From contig SKCR01033645.1 in NCBI GenBank assembly GCA_019454045.1, positions 124,001 to 188,000 on the forward strand: a stretch of 64,000 nt of DNA, written 5' to 3'. The position numbers and the translations under genes were made by a program. The notes under the pieces are model-generated. The model was not told the origin of the DNA. It saw nothing but the letters and a program-made list of their open reading frames with translations, and did no database searches. Origin of the DNA: Zanthoxylum bungeanum (lineage: Eukaryota > Streptophyta > Magnoliopsida > Sapindales > Rutaceae). The first letter of the stretch is position 1. The number at the start of each line of letters is the position of its first letter. Of this stretch, positions 1-12,517 are shown piece after piece.

Positions 1-345
1 TTGTCTGCACCGTAGGATTGTGACACGTGGCATACGATGATTTGTTGATGATGACGTAAACGCCACGTGGCAAGCTGACTCGACATTTGACTCGGTCTTC
101 TGCTGACGTGGCGATGGCGTGGATGACACATGGCAACACGTGGCGATGGCGATTATCAGAACCGTAGGATGATGACACGTGGCATAGCGCACGTTAGCAT
201 GATCGGCTGTGAAGTTTACACGTGGCACGACACACGTTAGCAAAGTCGGTGCACGTTAGCAAAGTCAAACTTCTCAAATTCTGACACGTGTCCCCGGCCC
301 ATGTTAGCATGAAGCGGCACATCGCGATGCACCAAATTACCATTT
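1..345. repeat. CACGTG (G-box) rich repeat segment
   Basis: No gene is visible. The hexamer CACGTG occurs six times, at 24-29, 64-69, 137-142, 176-181, 219-224 and 285-290, mostly as ACACGTGGC. The context around 10-35 recurs around 163-187 (ccgtaggat, then gacacgtggcat), and cacgttagca recurs near 190, 233 and 252, so the segment is built from degenerate repeats. CACGTG is the G-box/ABRE core bound by plant bZIP and bHLH factors. Whether it drives any transcript here is unknown, because no gene follows it. Confidence 0.5.
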
Positions 346-650
346 TGCCATTTTTAGTCATTTTTCAATGTTTTGGCTCAAAATCACCTCCATAATGTCC
401 TGAAACTTTATTTATCTACAAAATAACACAAAGCACATCAAAATATTCACAAAACTCAAGAAACTATACAAAATATTAGGTCAAATGAGTGGGAAAAAGT
501 GATACATTTACCACTCATCACATACCAATCATATTTAAACACTAATGTCTCATTCATATGGACTCATAATCACAATCAGAGTCGGCTCTGATGACTCTTA
601 GTTTTTTTTTTTTTAAATTATAGACTCCATATAATTAATGGTAAGTAGCC

Positions 651-688
<38 letters not shown>

Positions 689-1370
689 ATTTGCTATTGT
701 CAGAGGTCTCAAAATGTTATAATGGTATTATGCCCCAAGGCTACTAGGTCAGCCTGATCATAACCCGTTAAAATTATGCATACACTTAAGATCCATACTT
801 GAACGCGTGACATGAAATTATAAAAAGTCTAGTACAAAAGAATATCTAAATTGGACATTTATAATATCAATTATCACAATCTTTATGGTGATGATACCTT
901 CATTTTTTATAAGGGTGATATGAATTCTCTTAAGGCTATCATGGCTTGTTAATAATATGTCATAGATATAATTTGATTAGGACAAATTGTTGGCACACTT
1001 TATTATATAAATGTTAATATCAAGTATTTATGAGAGATATCTTATATGATGAAACCCTTAGAGTAATTTAAAGAGGAATCAAACAAAGCTTTGGTTTATG
1101 AGATCATATCACTCATAAATATTCAAAATCAAAAGATTATTAATAATAAGGACATTGATAATCTGGATATACTAGCATGATGATTATTACCACCCACTTG
1201 AAGTGGAGTAGCAATTTTCATAGGCTACTAATAAGGTTTGATTACTTTATGTAACCCATGGGTGCTTGTATAAACAACAAATCCACCGAACTGATCTAAA
1301 AGAGTTTCCATATGAAAGTGATTCTCCCACGTTTCTGTAGAAAGCTCTTGGTAGCGATGTATGAATAATC
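346..1370. other. AT-rich spacer without recognisable gene
   Basis: I see no ORF, RNA gene or transposon terminus in this stretch. It contains one microsatellite (651-688) and ends directly at the outer border of the Copia A LTR. Confidence 0.5.
651..688. repeat. (AT)n(GT)n compound microsatellite
   Basis: About eight AT dinucleotides pass directly into about eleven GT dinucleotides. Such compound tracts are length-polymorphic in plants. Confidence 0.9.
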
Positions 1371-3768
1371 TGTAGGGTTTTTAAGGGGTATTACCGGGTA
1401 ACGTAGCTAAACGCGAAAATCAAAATTTTCCGATTTCAAAATTTTTCTTGGAAAATTAAAATAAACTTATTTATTTTAATTACACAATACTTAAAATTTG
1501 AAATTTTTACCCAAGAAATCAAATTTCTTTGTAATTATCAAATTGCCCTAATATTTTATAAATTGATCATTTTGGTCCTTAAATTATCAAATATAATTTT
1601 GAATGATTCCAAATAAGTACCGAAGTGATTTTAACATGTCCTACACATCAAATCATAAATTGCAACTCAAATCCTAAAATTCTTACAAATTGCCGTGAGC
1701 CCCTAATGTTTGGGCAAATTGTACATTTTGCTCTTTAGTTGTTCAAAACATTTCAAGATCAAATCCAATCAACCGAAAATTAAACATGTATCATATACAC
1801 ATCATAATACATCACATGTATGAAAAGCCCCAAATTTGAAAAAGGTACAAACCCTAATTTTACAATTTCATCAAATTGAACAAATTAAAACAAATTAAAC
1901 AAATCCAATGTTTCAATCAAGTCTCTACCACACCAAACAAGTCTCGCCACTCTGAAAGAACTCTAGAACAATTCTAGGTCATCAATGAGTGGTCCAACAA
2001 CTCTAAAATGACAGTTAGATCATCAAATGATCAAAAGAATGCTTACAACACCTTAGAAGCTTTTTTGCTCATCATTAATGCAAAGCCCTATCATCAAACT
2101 TCCAATCATCAAAAACACAAAGAAAAAAGAGCAGAAAAATTTAAGAACATGCTATGTGATAGCCAAGAACAAAAGGAACATTTTTCCTTCTAATAGAAAG
2201 TTGGAAAAAAACATAATTTAATCCCAACTTTCTTGAATTCTTTATTAGTTTCTTCTCATTTTCTCTCAAATTTCTTTTGTTTATGTTTATGGAGGCTTAG
2301 AAAAGGTTGAAGCAAATGAAAAATTTAATACTTTAAATATCTAAGGTTAAGGCTGAAGTAAAAGGAAATAAAGCAAATTGGATATTTTCAATTTTAAATC
2401 AAATTTAAAGAAGTCAAATCCAATTTGATAATATTTTCCTTAAATGTAAAGTCAACAATTGACACTTGTAATCATTTCCTAACTTTATCATATTGCAAGA
2501 TATTTATATTTTAATTATTTTAATTATTTAATAATTAAATAAATAATTGATTAATTAAATACAAATATCTCAAATATAAATATTATATTTACTTTAAATA
2601 TCTCAAATACATATATTAATGATATATGTCAAATATTATAATTTGACAATTAATTAATGTGTTTAATAATATCATATATTAAATATAAATACACATTAAT
2701 TAGGAAATGACGGATCAACCCCTAAAGCATGTATCTTTCGTTTAATAGTTAAACGATTTATATATAATCAAAATTATTCATAAAAGTTGCCCTAGTGCTT
2801 TACGAGTTTATTTCATTAGTGAGACTCTCTAGATTTAGGCATATCTGTCACGAAATCTAATTTCGTGTCCATAATTCACCCAACGGTAAATTATTACGAC
2901 CACAGATAAACTCGCTGAATCATACAGAACGAGGTCATGACATAAGTTTAATTCCTCCATCACAGGTATCCGGATATATCCCAGAGATATAGATGTAAAC
3001 GTCAAATATCTATATGGACAATCCCGTCGATGTCTTTATTAGCAATCTCTAAAAGAACACTTAGAACTCACTTCTAAAGTGTACTACGGGCCCATGATTT
3101 TTACCTGATTGCTAATCATATATGGACTATCTATGCACTGTACACATAATTGACAGATCCTATCTTGACACACAAATGACACCCTGAGGACCTGTCAACA
3201 CCCAACGAATAGGCGGAGGTATGATCTTAATAGGTCGGTGACGTGACTGCCATCTAAGTGTAGAAGATGTCTCATGTGCCCATAGTGGTATCTTAAGTCG
3301 AAAAATCACTTATACTACTCAACCCGAGAAGATTCTTATTGACGTTGGTGTGCCATCCATTAAGAAGCTTCAATGAGTCATTCAGTGTTTATCCGCTATA
3401 AATACCTACATGTCTATACTAGTCTCCAAAACTTATGGTTCATTGAGAAACCATTGGAATCCAATATTCCAGCATACGACATGTACTATTCTCAACGAGT
3501 TTACTTTACTGACCAAGTAGTGTAAACTTTGACCAGGAACTGTCTAAGAATGACAACGTCATGATAAAACTCAATGTCAATTGTGACGCTTTTGTAATTG
3601 TATCATAACTAATCATTCTAAGGTCAATTACGTCTTTACCATATAAAGAGAGATATGTATATATATTATATTATAGAATTTGTTTATTTTATTCATAATA
3701 AAATGTTGACAAGAGTATTTACAAAGAAATATAACAGGAAATTGGGGCTTCAAACACCAACCCTAATA
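1371..3768 (-). repeat. 3' LTR of Copia A
   Basis: It begins TGTAGGG in plus orientation. The inner end lies next to a purine-rich tract on the minus strand (aagttggagatt). The inner end reads tattagggttgg on the minus strand, close to the LTR start tgttagggttgg of element C. The first 350 bp are repeated at 10478-10820. The rest is AT-rich and non-coding. Confidence 0.8.
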
Positions 3769-4200
3769 AAATCTCCAACTTGCTCTAGTGCCAATATCGA
3801 TTGTATCTAATACCCATCGACTCGAAATATTTATCAAATAACTTTGAAGGTATGACCTTGGTAAGCGGGTCTGCTACATTATCTTCACTCGGTACCTTGC
3901 ACACGATAATGTCACCTCGTGACACAATCTCTCGAATGATGTTATACTTTCGTTCCACATGCTTCGACTTCTGATGCGCCCTCGGTTCTTTTGCTTGCGC
4001 AATGTCTCTAGTATTATCACGGTATAACAGAATCACATTCTCGATACTTGGGACAACTCCCAATTCTGTGATAAAGTTCCTAATCCATATAGCTTCCTTT
4101 GCAGCTTCAAAAGCTGCAATGTATTTCGCCTATATGGTGGAATCTACTGTTGACCCCCATTTGGAACTCTTCCAGCAAACTGCACCTCCGTTAAGGGTAA

Positions 4201-4464
4201 TGTCACACCCGTCCCCTTAGGTAGGGTAGGGGTGAGACGGAGACTAGAAACTGGCAGAATTTCCTCTGTAATATGGACTAATCCTCCAAATACAAGGAAA
4301 AATCTAAACTGAAAATAAAATAACATCATAAAACTAGGATCTCCATGATCCAACTCAACATAATATCCATAAAGGAAACACAATAATCCTCAGAATCAAT
4401 TAAAGACTCATTGCCTAACATCAAATTTTTCTAAGAAAATACATATTAGAAATACAGTCTCAAA
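4201..4464 (+). repeat. Left long inverted terminal repeat
   Basis: This is the inverted partner of 5978-6242. The two arms differ by only scattered substitutions and single-base indels up to the shared agtctcaaa/tttgagact boundary. Confidence 0.85.
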
Positions 4465-5977
4465 TTACCATAACAATAACAACCTAACCTCACCACCCAT
4501 CATCCAATTATCAATCAATTCTATTAATCCCCAAGACTTTTAACATACCCATAATTCCAATATTGAAGCCAATTCCAAAATCGAAGCAAAACCCTAAGAG
4601 AATCAAATGAAATTAAAGCCAGAAATCATTGCATAATTACTTACCTTTCTCGGCCTGCCCTCTTCTTCTTTCTCAATTTCTTTCTCTCAGTTTCCCTCTC
4701 TCTGTTATGCTTTCCTTTTCTCTCTCTCTCTCACGTCTCTGACTCTTTCTTATCTTTCTATCTTCTATTTTTTTTGTTCCTTTTCTGTATTAGGCTGCTG
4801 ATGAAAATAATAATAAAAATAATAAAAATATCAAATTCCGGAAATTACTAACATGTCCCCACTAATAAGTGGTGATTTTATGTGGCGGCGCGTGAGCTCC
4901 ACGCGCCGGCCTGGCCAATTGGTGCGTGGTCACCACGCGCCAAACAGTGTCTCCGTGTCGATTTCCCGAGTCTCCTCCGCGAATTTCAGACCATTCCGAG
5001 TAGTAACGGACCTCCGAATCTTAAATTTCGTTAAGTTTACGAGAGCGATCGAACCACGTTTCTCGCATATTCTTTCATCTATTCTAGTTAGGATTATGTT
5101 CCTTATCATAAATTCTTTTGTCTCTATAGGTGGTCGTGATACTGTAAGCAGGGACGGTCCTGCTGCCTAGTCCTTTCTCAGTAGTCAGCTCACCAGGTGC
5201 GTGGATAAACCTGTAACATTGATGTTTTCAAAAGTATATAGTATGTATGTTTTCTTAAATGAATTTTAAGGTAATGCATTAAATGAGTTTGTTTTCAGAA
5301 AGTTTATATATTTTGCTATAAGGTATGGATCGAATATTGATTATGTTGAAATCATGTGTTTGTGATATATGAGAAACTTGCATGATTTGAGATATATGAG
5401 CATGGATTTTGGAAATGATTTTTATGTTAGGATGCACCCCGTGTACTTATATGTGCCAGATTATTGCCATGAGATAAGGTCTCATGTTGCCAGTTATTGC
5501 CGTGAGATAAGGTCTCACGTTGCCAGTTTGCTCCGGATGCCAGTTTTGCCGTGGGGAAGCCCCATGTTGCCAGCTTTGCCGTATTTGTCATGAGGTTGTG
5601 CATATAGATGAATAAACAGATTTATCTTTACAGAGTATTTTTTAGCAGTATGAGCTTTATGAGAAATGAGATTTATGATTTGAGTTTTATGAGAAATGAG
5701 TTTATGAGAAATGAGATTTACGATTTCAGGTAAATGTTTGAGATATCGATTTACAGCTTATGTATTTATTTATATTATGAAAGACTTGTTCGATCCACTT
5801 TGTTACTTGATTATCCACGGCACTGAGCTGTGATCCATTGCACTAAGCGTGAGCTTACCCCCATTCCTTAACATTTCAGGTTTAGCAGATTAGTAGATCG
5901 TTCTTTCATCTGCTGTTTCGTCATCATTCCTGCCAGTAGAGAAAAGGTTGTGCCAACAGTAGAGTGTCTTTATTATG

Positions 5978-6242
5978 TTTTGAGACTGTATTTCTAGATA
6001 TGTATTTTCTTAGAAAAATTTGATGTTAGACAATGAGCCTTTAATTGATTCTGAGGATTATTGTGTTTCCTTTATGGTATTATGTTGAGTTGGTTCATGG
6101 AGATCCTAGTTTTATGATGTTATTTTATTTTCAGTTTAGATTTTTCCTTGTATTTGGAGGATTAGTCCATATTACAGGGGAAACTCTGCCACTTTCTAGT
6201 CTCCGTCTCACCCCTACCCTACCTAAGGGGACGGGTGTGACA
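5978..6242 (-). repeat. Right long inverted terminal repeat
   Basis: This is the inverted partner of 4201-4464, followed directly by the target duplication ggtaa. Confidence 0.85.
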
Positions 6243-9200
6243 GGTAAAGACGAATCCAGATGTAGACTTTCTGTCATCGAGATTCGATTGGAGTCGGAAT
6301 CCGTATACCCATTAACTTTCAGTTCATTTCCTCTATATATAATCAACTTATCCTAAGTACATTTAAGATACTTCATGATTTGTTTAATGGCCATCCAATG
6401 GTCATTTACTAGGTTAGACTGATATATACTAGTTACGCTAACAGCGAAGCTGATATCAGGACTAGTACATAACATGACATACATTATGCTACCCAAACAC
6501 GAAACATAAGGTTGATTAGACATTCTAACCTTCTCATCTTTTGTTTGCGGACACATATTCTTCGAAAGATGAATCCCATGTCTGAAAGGTATATTTACTG
6601 TCTTACAGTTACCAAAATTATATCGTTCCAATATCTTATCTATGTACGTTGATTGGGATAACCCAATCAGCTTTATTTCTCTATCTCTATAAGTTTTATG
6701 CCTAAAACATAAGAAGCTTCTCCCAGATCATTCATGGAGAAATTCTTACAGAGGTAAGCTTTGACGCCTTGCATCATCCCTATATCATTCCGAATGATTA
6801 GGATGTCATCAACATAGAGGACTAAAAATACCACCATGCTTCCACTGGCTTTCTGATACACACATGATTCTTCCGAATTCTTTAGAAAACCAGACAATTA
6901 ATAATCTCGTCGAATCGAAGATTCCAACTTTTTGAAGCTTGTTTAAGTCCATAAATGGACTTCTTAAGCATACATACCATACCCGAGTTCTCGCTGGATG
7001 AAAAATCTTCCGGTTGTTCCATGTAGATTTCTTCATCAAGAAATCCATTTAGAAAAGCGGTTTTGACATCCATTTGCCAAACCTCGTAATCATGATAAGC
7101 AGCTATAGAAAGCAAAATCTTAATAGACTTAAGCATTGCTACTGACGAAAAAATTTCATCTTAGTCGACGCCAGGTCACTGCGTGTAACCTTTTGCTACC
7201 AGTCGGGCCTTATAGGTTTCAACATTTCCATCAACCCGCGCTTCCTCTTGTAAACCCATTTACAATCGATAGGAACAATTCCTTTGGGAAACGGAACCAA
7301 ATCCCAAACTTGATTCTCATGCATTGAGTCTAACTCGGATTTCATGGCATCGTGCCACTTCACGGAGTCGATGTCCAATATCGATTCTCTATAGGTATAA
7401 AGGTCAGTCTCTTCAACTAAGAGAACATCTAGGCTATTTTCTTGTATCAAATACAAGCGTTCACGAGGTCTAAATACCCTTTGTGATCTACGGAGTGTGT
7501 GTTGAAGGTTCTTCATCAACTTGAACTTCAGGGTCCTCCGTTGGTTTGTTGTTTTCAGGTTGGACTTCATCAAGTTCAACCTGTCTATGATTACCACCTT
7601 CTAACAAAGATTATACCTTTAGAAATTTTGCGAAGCGAGCTACAAACATATTTTGATGCTCAGTATCATAGAACAAATATCCCTTCGTATTCGAAGGATA
7701 TCCAACAAACCTAAACTTTTGCTCTCGAGGCGAAAACTTATCTTTCTGAGCCATCCTGACATTGGCAAGACAATCCCAAACCTTAACATAATTAAGATTT
7801 GGTTTCCTACCGGTCCATGTCTCATATGGAGTCGTATGAACAACTTTTGAAGGAATCTTATTCAAAAGATGTGCAGCTGTTAAAAGAGAATAACCCCATA
7901 AATAATAGGGCAAATCTGTAAAACTCAACATAGATCGGACCATATCCAATAAAATCTGATTTCTCCTCTCAGACACTCTATTGTGCTGTGGAGTACCTGA
8001 AGGAGTATATTGAGTGAGAATCTCATTCTCCTTCACATAATCCATGAACTAACTACTCATATATTCGCCGCCTCGATCATATCAAAGGCATTTAATATAT
8101 TGACCAATCTGTTTTCTACTCCATTATGGAACTCTTTGAACTTTTCAAAGGTTTCCGATTTATGTCTCATCAGATAGACATAACCGTACCGTGACAGATT
8201 ATCGAAGGTAATGAAGTATGAATAACCACTGTGAGTAGTCTGACTTAGTAGACTACACACATCAGAATATACGAGTTCCAGTAAGTTTGTGGCTCGGTAT
8301 CAAACACCAAAAAATGAGGCTTTGGTCATCTTACTCTGAATACATGATTTACAAGTTGGATATGGTTCAATGGTGAGATCTGGTATCAAATCATTCCTAA
8401 TCAATTAGTTAAGGCGTTTCACGCTTATATAACCTAGCCTTGTATGCCAAAGTTCAATATTATTATCTACAGGCATACTACATTTATTAATCCTAGAAGT
8501 ATGAAATATATAATGACCATGTTCATTTGGACAAAAAAGGATCTGAATATTACATCTATCATATAAATATAAAGAACAATTCTTAATATTAACATGATAA
8601 CCTTCTATATCTAATACAAAAAGAGATATAATATTTGCTACACATCCTGGTACAATGTAGCAATCATTTAACAAAAGGCTCTCACTCGGCAAAGAGATCT
8701 CACATACTCCAATTACATCCAGAGAGTCTCCACTTCCAAAATGCAACTGCATCTCTCCAGGCTTTAGCTTCTTACTTTACTTTAGCACTTGCAACGAATT
8801 ACAAATGTGAATAGGACAAGCAGAATCTAAAATCCAACTGGATGAAACAACTTCACAAGCTATTGAGATATCAATAATAGGAAAAATAAATGTACCTGAT
8901 GTAGATGTTTTCTCTTTCCTTATATGGGCAATGTAGTCATGACAGTTCCTTTTCCAGTGCCCGACTTTATAGCAATGATGGCATTTATCTTCCGACGCCC
9001 TCTTAGGCTTAGTTATATTTCCTTGCTGTGGAGGACCGAAACCATTCTTCTTCTTCTTATTCGCTTTCATTTTCTTTCCCTTTAGCTTAGCCTGAGAAGA
9101 AGCAGAAAATGAAGTAGGTTTCGGAGGACGAGTCGGTACTCCATATCATCATTCTATGCAGTTCATGGTAGGAACATATAATCCTATTCATGTTGAAGTA

Positions 9201-9725
9201 CATAACGAATTGGCGATACAATGCTAGGAGCGAACCAAGAATGAAACTCCTACCGAGAATGTCATTCAGAGGGAGATTTTGTTGCCTCAGTTGTTCAATC
9301 AAATAGATCGAGTGAACATGTGAGCTAACAGCTTGCCCCTCGTCCAGTCGCGCATGGAACAGTTCCATCGCCACTTTGTGAGTAATAACTTGTTCTTGGT
9401 TCATATGAGATTCTCTTAATCACAGTATCATACTATATGCATCTACCATGCCATAATCCTGCCTCTTGAGTTCCGATGTCAGTGAACTTAGAATGTATCA
9501 TTTAACTTTTAAATCATCATATTTCCAAGACTGGAAAGTTTCTAGTTCATCATGTGTTGCATCCTCAGACACAGCAAGGGGCAGTGGACTCTCAAGTACA
9601 TATCCCAACTTTTTGGATTCAAGGACAATCCTTAAATCAATATCCCAATCGGTAGAGTTTTCAGCGCCTTTCAGTTTTTTCATATCCAATATACGCGCAA
9701 AAGGATTAGTCAATTGTGCCTCCAT

Positions 9726-10477
9726 TGCAAATCTATCATATAGATTACAAAAAACGGTTAGCAGAATTAAACAGTTTCATATGATATCAAAAATATTAAC
9801 TAGATCATGGATTTTTAATCTAAAAATGTCTCTCCCACTAAATCATGCAATACTGTAACCCCAAATAGAATACAAAGATTTAATAATTAAATTAAATATA
9901 AATAGTGAAATGTGGACCCCTTGAATATATTTCAGCTCACAGCTTTGACATGTTCTCGCCTACTTATATTTATCAAGTAGACAACTCACTGTCAATCACT
10001 CACTAGTGGCTCATAGTATCCGGTCCTGGTCGTTTCTCGTTCTGACAGCTTTGGCACGTTCAGAAGGAGGCATACCAAGGTTAAACTCGTCAATGATAAA
10101 CTCAAGCTACTTGCATAACCCTGACAGCTTTGGCACGTTCAGGATTCCGCTTTTGCTTGAATTTATCTAGTATCAAATATACATCTGAAATAAATAAATT
10201 TCTATCGGCTACATCCTCATATCTTTGGCATGTTCTCGGATGTAGTCATAAAAAAGATATCCATATCCGTATTGACAAGATGGACCATGTAACATGCATA
10301 AAATACATAGTTAACTATAACCTTATTATTTGGGAATTTCCGCAAAGTGTCATACATCATAAACTTACTCAAATTAAATTATACATGCATATATCAAGCA
10401 AAAACAAGATTAAACATTGAACTTAAAGGGCTAATCATATCAAAGGCCTAGAATTAGACTCGCTCTGATACTATTTT
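9726..10477 (-). other. Copia A untranslated leader and primer-binding site
   Basis: This lies between the gag start and the 5' LTR. On the minus strand the LTR end is followed by tagtatcagagc (10462-10473), a one-base variant of the initiator-Met primer site tggtatcagagc. The leader carries several copies of a motif read on the plus strand as gctttggcacgttc (near 10048, 10128) and its variants (near 9942, 10212). The same motif occurs in the leaders of elements B and C. Confidence 0.75.
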
Positions 10478-10826
10478 TGTAGGGATTTTAAGGGGTATTA
10501 CTGGATAACACACCGAAACGAAAAAATCAAAATTTTTCGATTTCAAAATTTTTCTTGGACAATTAAAATAAACTTATTTATTTTAATTACACAATACTTA
10601 AAATCTGAAATTTTTAACCAAGAAATCAAATTTCTTTGCAATTATCGAATTGCCCCAATATTTTACAAATTGATCATTTTGGTCCTTAAATTTTCAAATA
10701 CAATTTTGAATGATTCCAAATTAGTACCAAAGTAATTTTAACATTTCCTACACATCAAATCACAAATTGTAACTCAAACCCCAAAATTCTTACAAATTAC
10801 TGTGAGTCCCTAATGTTGGGCAAATA
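10478..10826 (-). repeat. 5' LTR fragment of Copia A
   Basis: It begins TGTAGGGATTTT in plus orientation and is collinear with 1371-1720. After about 10826 the sequence stops following the Copia A LTR and instead follows the LTR of element B (compare 23657 onward). Confidence 0.75.
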
Positions 10827-11300
10827 AGTTAAACTTTTACACTATAATCATTTCCTAATATAAATATCACCTTACATATTAATATTTAATTACTTTAATT
10901 ATTTAACAATTAAATAATTAAATAATTACTTAAATACAAATATCTAAATATATGTATCATATTTACTTTAAATAATCAAAATACATATATATCACAAATA
11001 TATGTATTTTGATTATTTAAAGTAAATATGATACATATTAATTAATCTGTATTTAATAAAATCATATATTAAATACAAATACACATTAATTACGAAATTA
11101 TTGAAATACCCTTTATGCATGTATTTTTCGTTTAACCCTTAAACGATTCGAATTAACTCATTTAATCTGATAAAGTATTATGAATAATCTGTATTATTCA
11201 TAACGCGTTGCCCAAGTGTTTAACGAGTACACTTCATATTGTGAATGATTCATATTGTCAACGAGTACAGTTCTATAATAGATTGTTCAGTATAACCTCT
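10827..11300 (-). repeat. LTR remnant of element B
   Basis: It follows the element B LTR (about 23657-24060), for example cgtttaacccttaaacgatt and cgcgttgcccaagtg. It is joined seamlessly to the Copia A LTR on the left. A short internal duplication of attcatattgt appears near 11230-11260. Confidence 0.65.
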
Positions 11301-12512
11301 CTCACTGTCATATTTTAAAGGTCAAACCCTTTTTAAGCTCACTTTGCTTTCGTTGCGCAAACCATTTGCATATTTTATGAAAGATTCATAACCCGAAAGG
11401 TTAATCAAGTTCAAAACTTGATTGTAGTAAGCTATGGGCAATCTTAGAATTATGGTTCAATGGTAACTTCCGGAATCGATGTCAAATATCACTCTCACTA
11501 TAAGTTATAGGATAATTTTATTCGATAAGAAAACAACATAACGATTAGTTATCAAATACTTCACAAATGATTCTGACATCCTATTGGATTTATATGGAAG
11601 ATGTCTAAGAGACTTTTCATCTTATTAATTTATTTAGTTCCATTTATAATTTATCACTCACACATTTTACTACAAAAAGTCAAGTCTTTTCTACAGTGGT
11701 CAACATCAGATGTTACACACTAAGTAATAAAATAATTTTATTACTCAGATCGTAGAAAAGATATTCTATCAAATAGAATACAATATTCTATTAAATAGAA
11801 TAAATGATAAACTTTTATTTGTACTTGCGAGGCTCAAGTACTTACAAAAGAAAGATTCAAATCTCAAATTTTTCAAGATTCAAATTTTCTACTTATACAT
11901 ATCATATACATAACTATAGAAACTAATGGAACGTTAATTAAAAAAGATGAATTAGTGTTACTGGAGCATATTCCCAAGAGTATTGAAACTAATTCGGTAA
12001 CACTCAATATGAAACGAATCAAATCATATAAGATCCAATTATTCTCACTAACCAATTCCATCACGATGGAATCATAGAAAAATAATATTGAGTAAGAATC
12101 ATATTCATTGAATAACCTTTGAACTAATTTCCATAAATTCATATGTTTGATCACATCAAACATCTTTTAAAAATTCAAAGATTCACATTGAATTTAAAGA
12201 TACAGTTTTCAAAACTTCAGATCGAATATCTTTGAACTAGTCAAAATATTCTATCCGTGTTTCATCAGAAACATGTAATTAAGTCATGACAACTCATATA
12301 CTAAGTTACGAAGTAAAGAAAACTACTTTAAGCAATTTACAATTCATTAAACTATATACATCTAATGTATCGGTTTAATAAATCATATGGTCTAATGAAA
12401 ATCATTGGTTAATTGAGATTTAATCACATTCCCGAATACAATATTCATTAAATGGATAATGTTATGTGGTGTGATTTCGTATCAGAGCATCATTTACCAT
12501 ACGAAATAATAT
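11301..12512 (-). other. Element B non-coding interior, distal part
   Basis: No ORF of note. From about 11460 the sequence matches the reverse complement of the end of the window (about 62890-64000), including the repeated attctattaaatagaat block near 11770-11805. It ends at the target duplication ctaat of the nested Gypsy. Confidence 0.7.
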
Positions 12513-12517
12513 CTAAT
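12513..12517. other. Target-site duplication of Gypsy (ctaat), left
   Basis: The same five bases occur at 21078-21082, just outside the other LTR. Confidence 0.9.

Larger units (their letters stand above)
4201..6242. mobile_element. Insertion with 264 bp inverted ends (solo LTR or TIR element)
   Basis: The left end begins TGTCACACCCGTCCCC and the right end finishes GGGGACGGGTGTGACA. The inverted identity is not limited to the tips. It runs about 264 bp (4201-4464 against 5978-6242) at roughly 95%. Both flanks carry ggtaa (4196-4200 and 6243-6247), a 5 bp target duplication inside Copia A RNase H. TG..CA ends and a 5 bp duplication fit a solo Gypsy LTR, but such long terminal inversion is not typical of an LTR and resembles a foldback or TIR element. 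The interior has a CT-rich tract (4650-4770), a GC-rich block (4870-4990) and short repeats near 5460-5580. No transposase is seen. Confidence 0.75.
3785..9725 (-). pseudogene. Copia A gag-pol remnant, split by an insertion
   Basis: Read from 9725 downwards. The gag start is MEAQLTNPFARIL. A CCHC knuckle (CHHCYKVGHWKRNC, near 8960) follows. The protease stretch has WILDSACP, where the usual DSG is DSA. Next come integrase core pieces (8260-7611), the RT N-terminus (WKWVYKRKRG-like, near 7250), RT middle (MDVKTAFLNG, near 7060), the RT catalytic YVDD (near 6810) and RNase H (6631-6353 and, beyond the insertion, 4195-3785 with AQAKEPRAHQKSKH and ADPLTK). At least eight reading-frame breaks separate these pieces, so no polyprotein can be made. 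The insertion 4201-6242 falls between the codons for VFT and LNGGAVCW. The element is an old, dead copy. Confidence 0.88.
1371..10826 (-). mobile_element. Copia A: decayed Ty1/Copia retrotransposon with long LTRs
   Basis: The element reads on the minus strand. A 2.4 kb 3' LTR (1371-3768) is followed inward by the RNase H end of pol, then RT, integrase, protease and gag (3785-9725), a 0.75 kb leader, a degenerate tRNA-Met primer site and the start of the 5' LTR (10478-10826). The two LTR inner sequences match well over the first 350 bp (1371-1720 versus 10478-10820). The 5' LTR stops matching at about 10826 and continues as the LTR of element B, so the outer end and its target duplication are lost. 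Pol has many stops and frameshifts and is split by the insertion 4201-6242. The Copia order (integrase before RT) is clear; I do not assign a lineage. Confidence 0.85.

Noticed and set aside
4853..5170. 105-codon frame
   Set aside because: It sits in the non-coding interior of the 4201-6242 insertion and has no motif.
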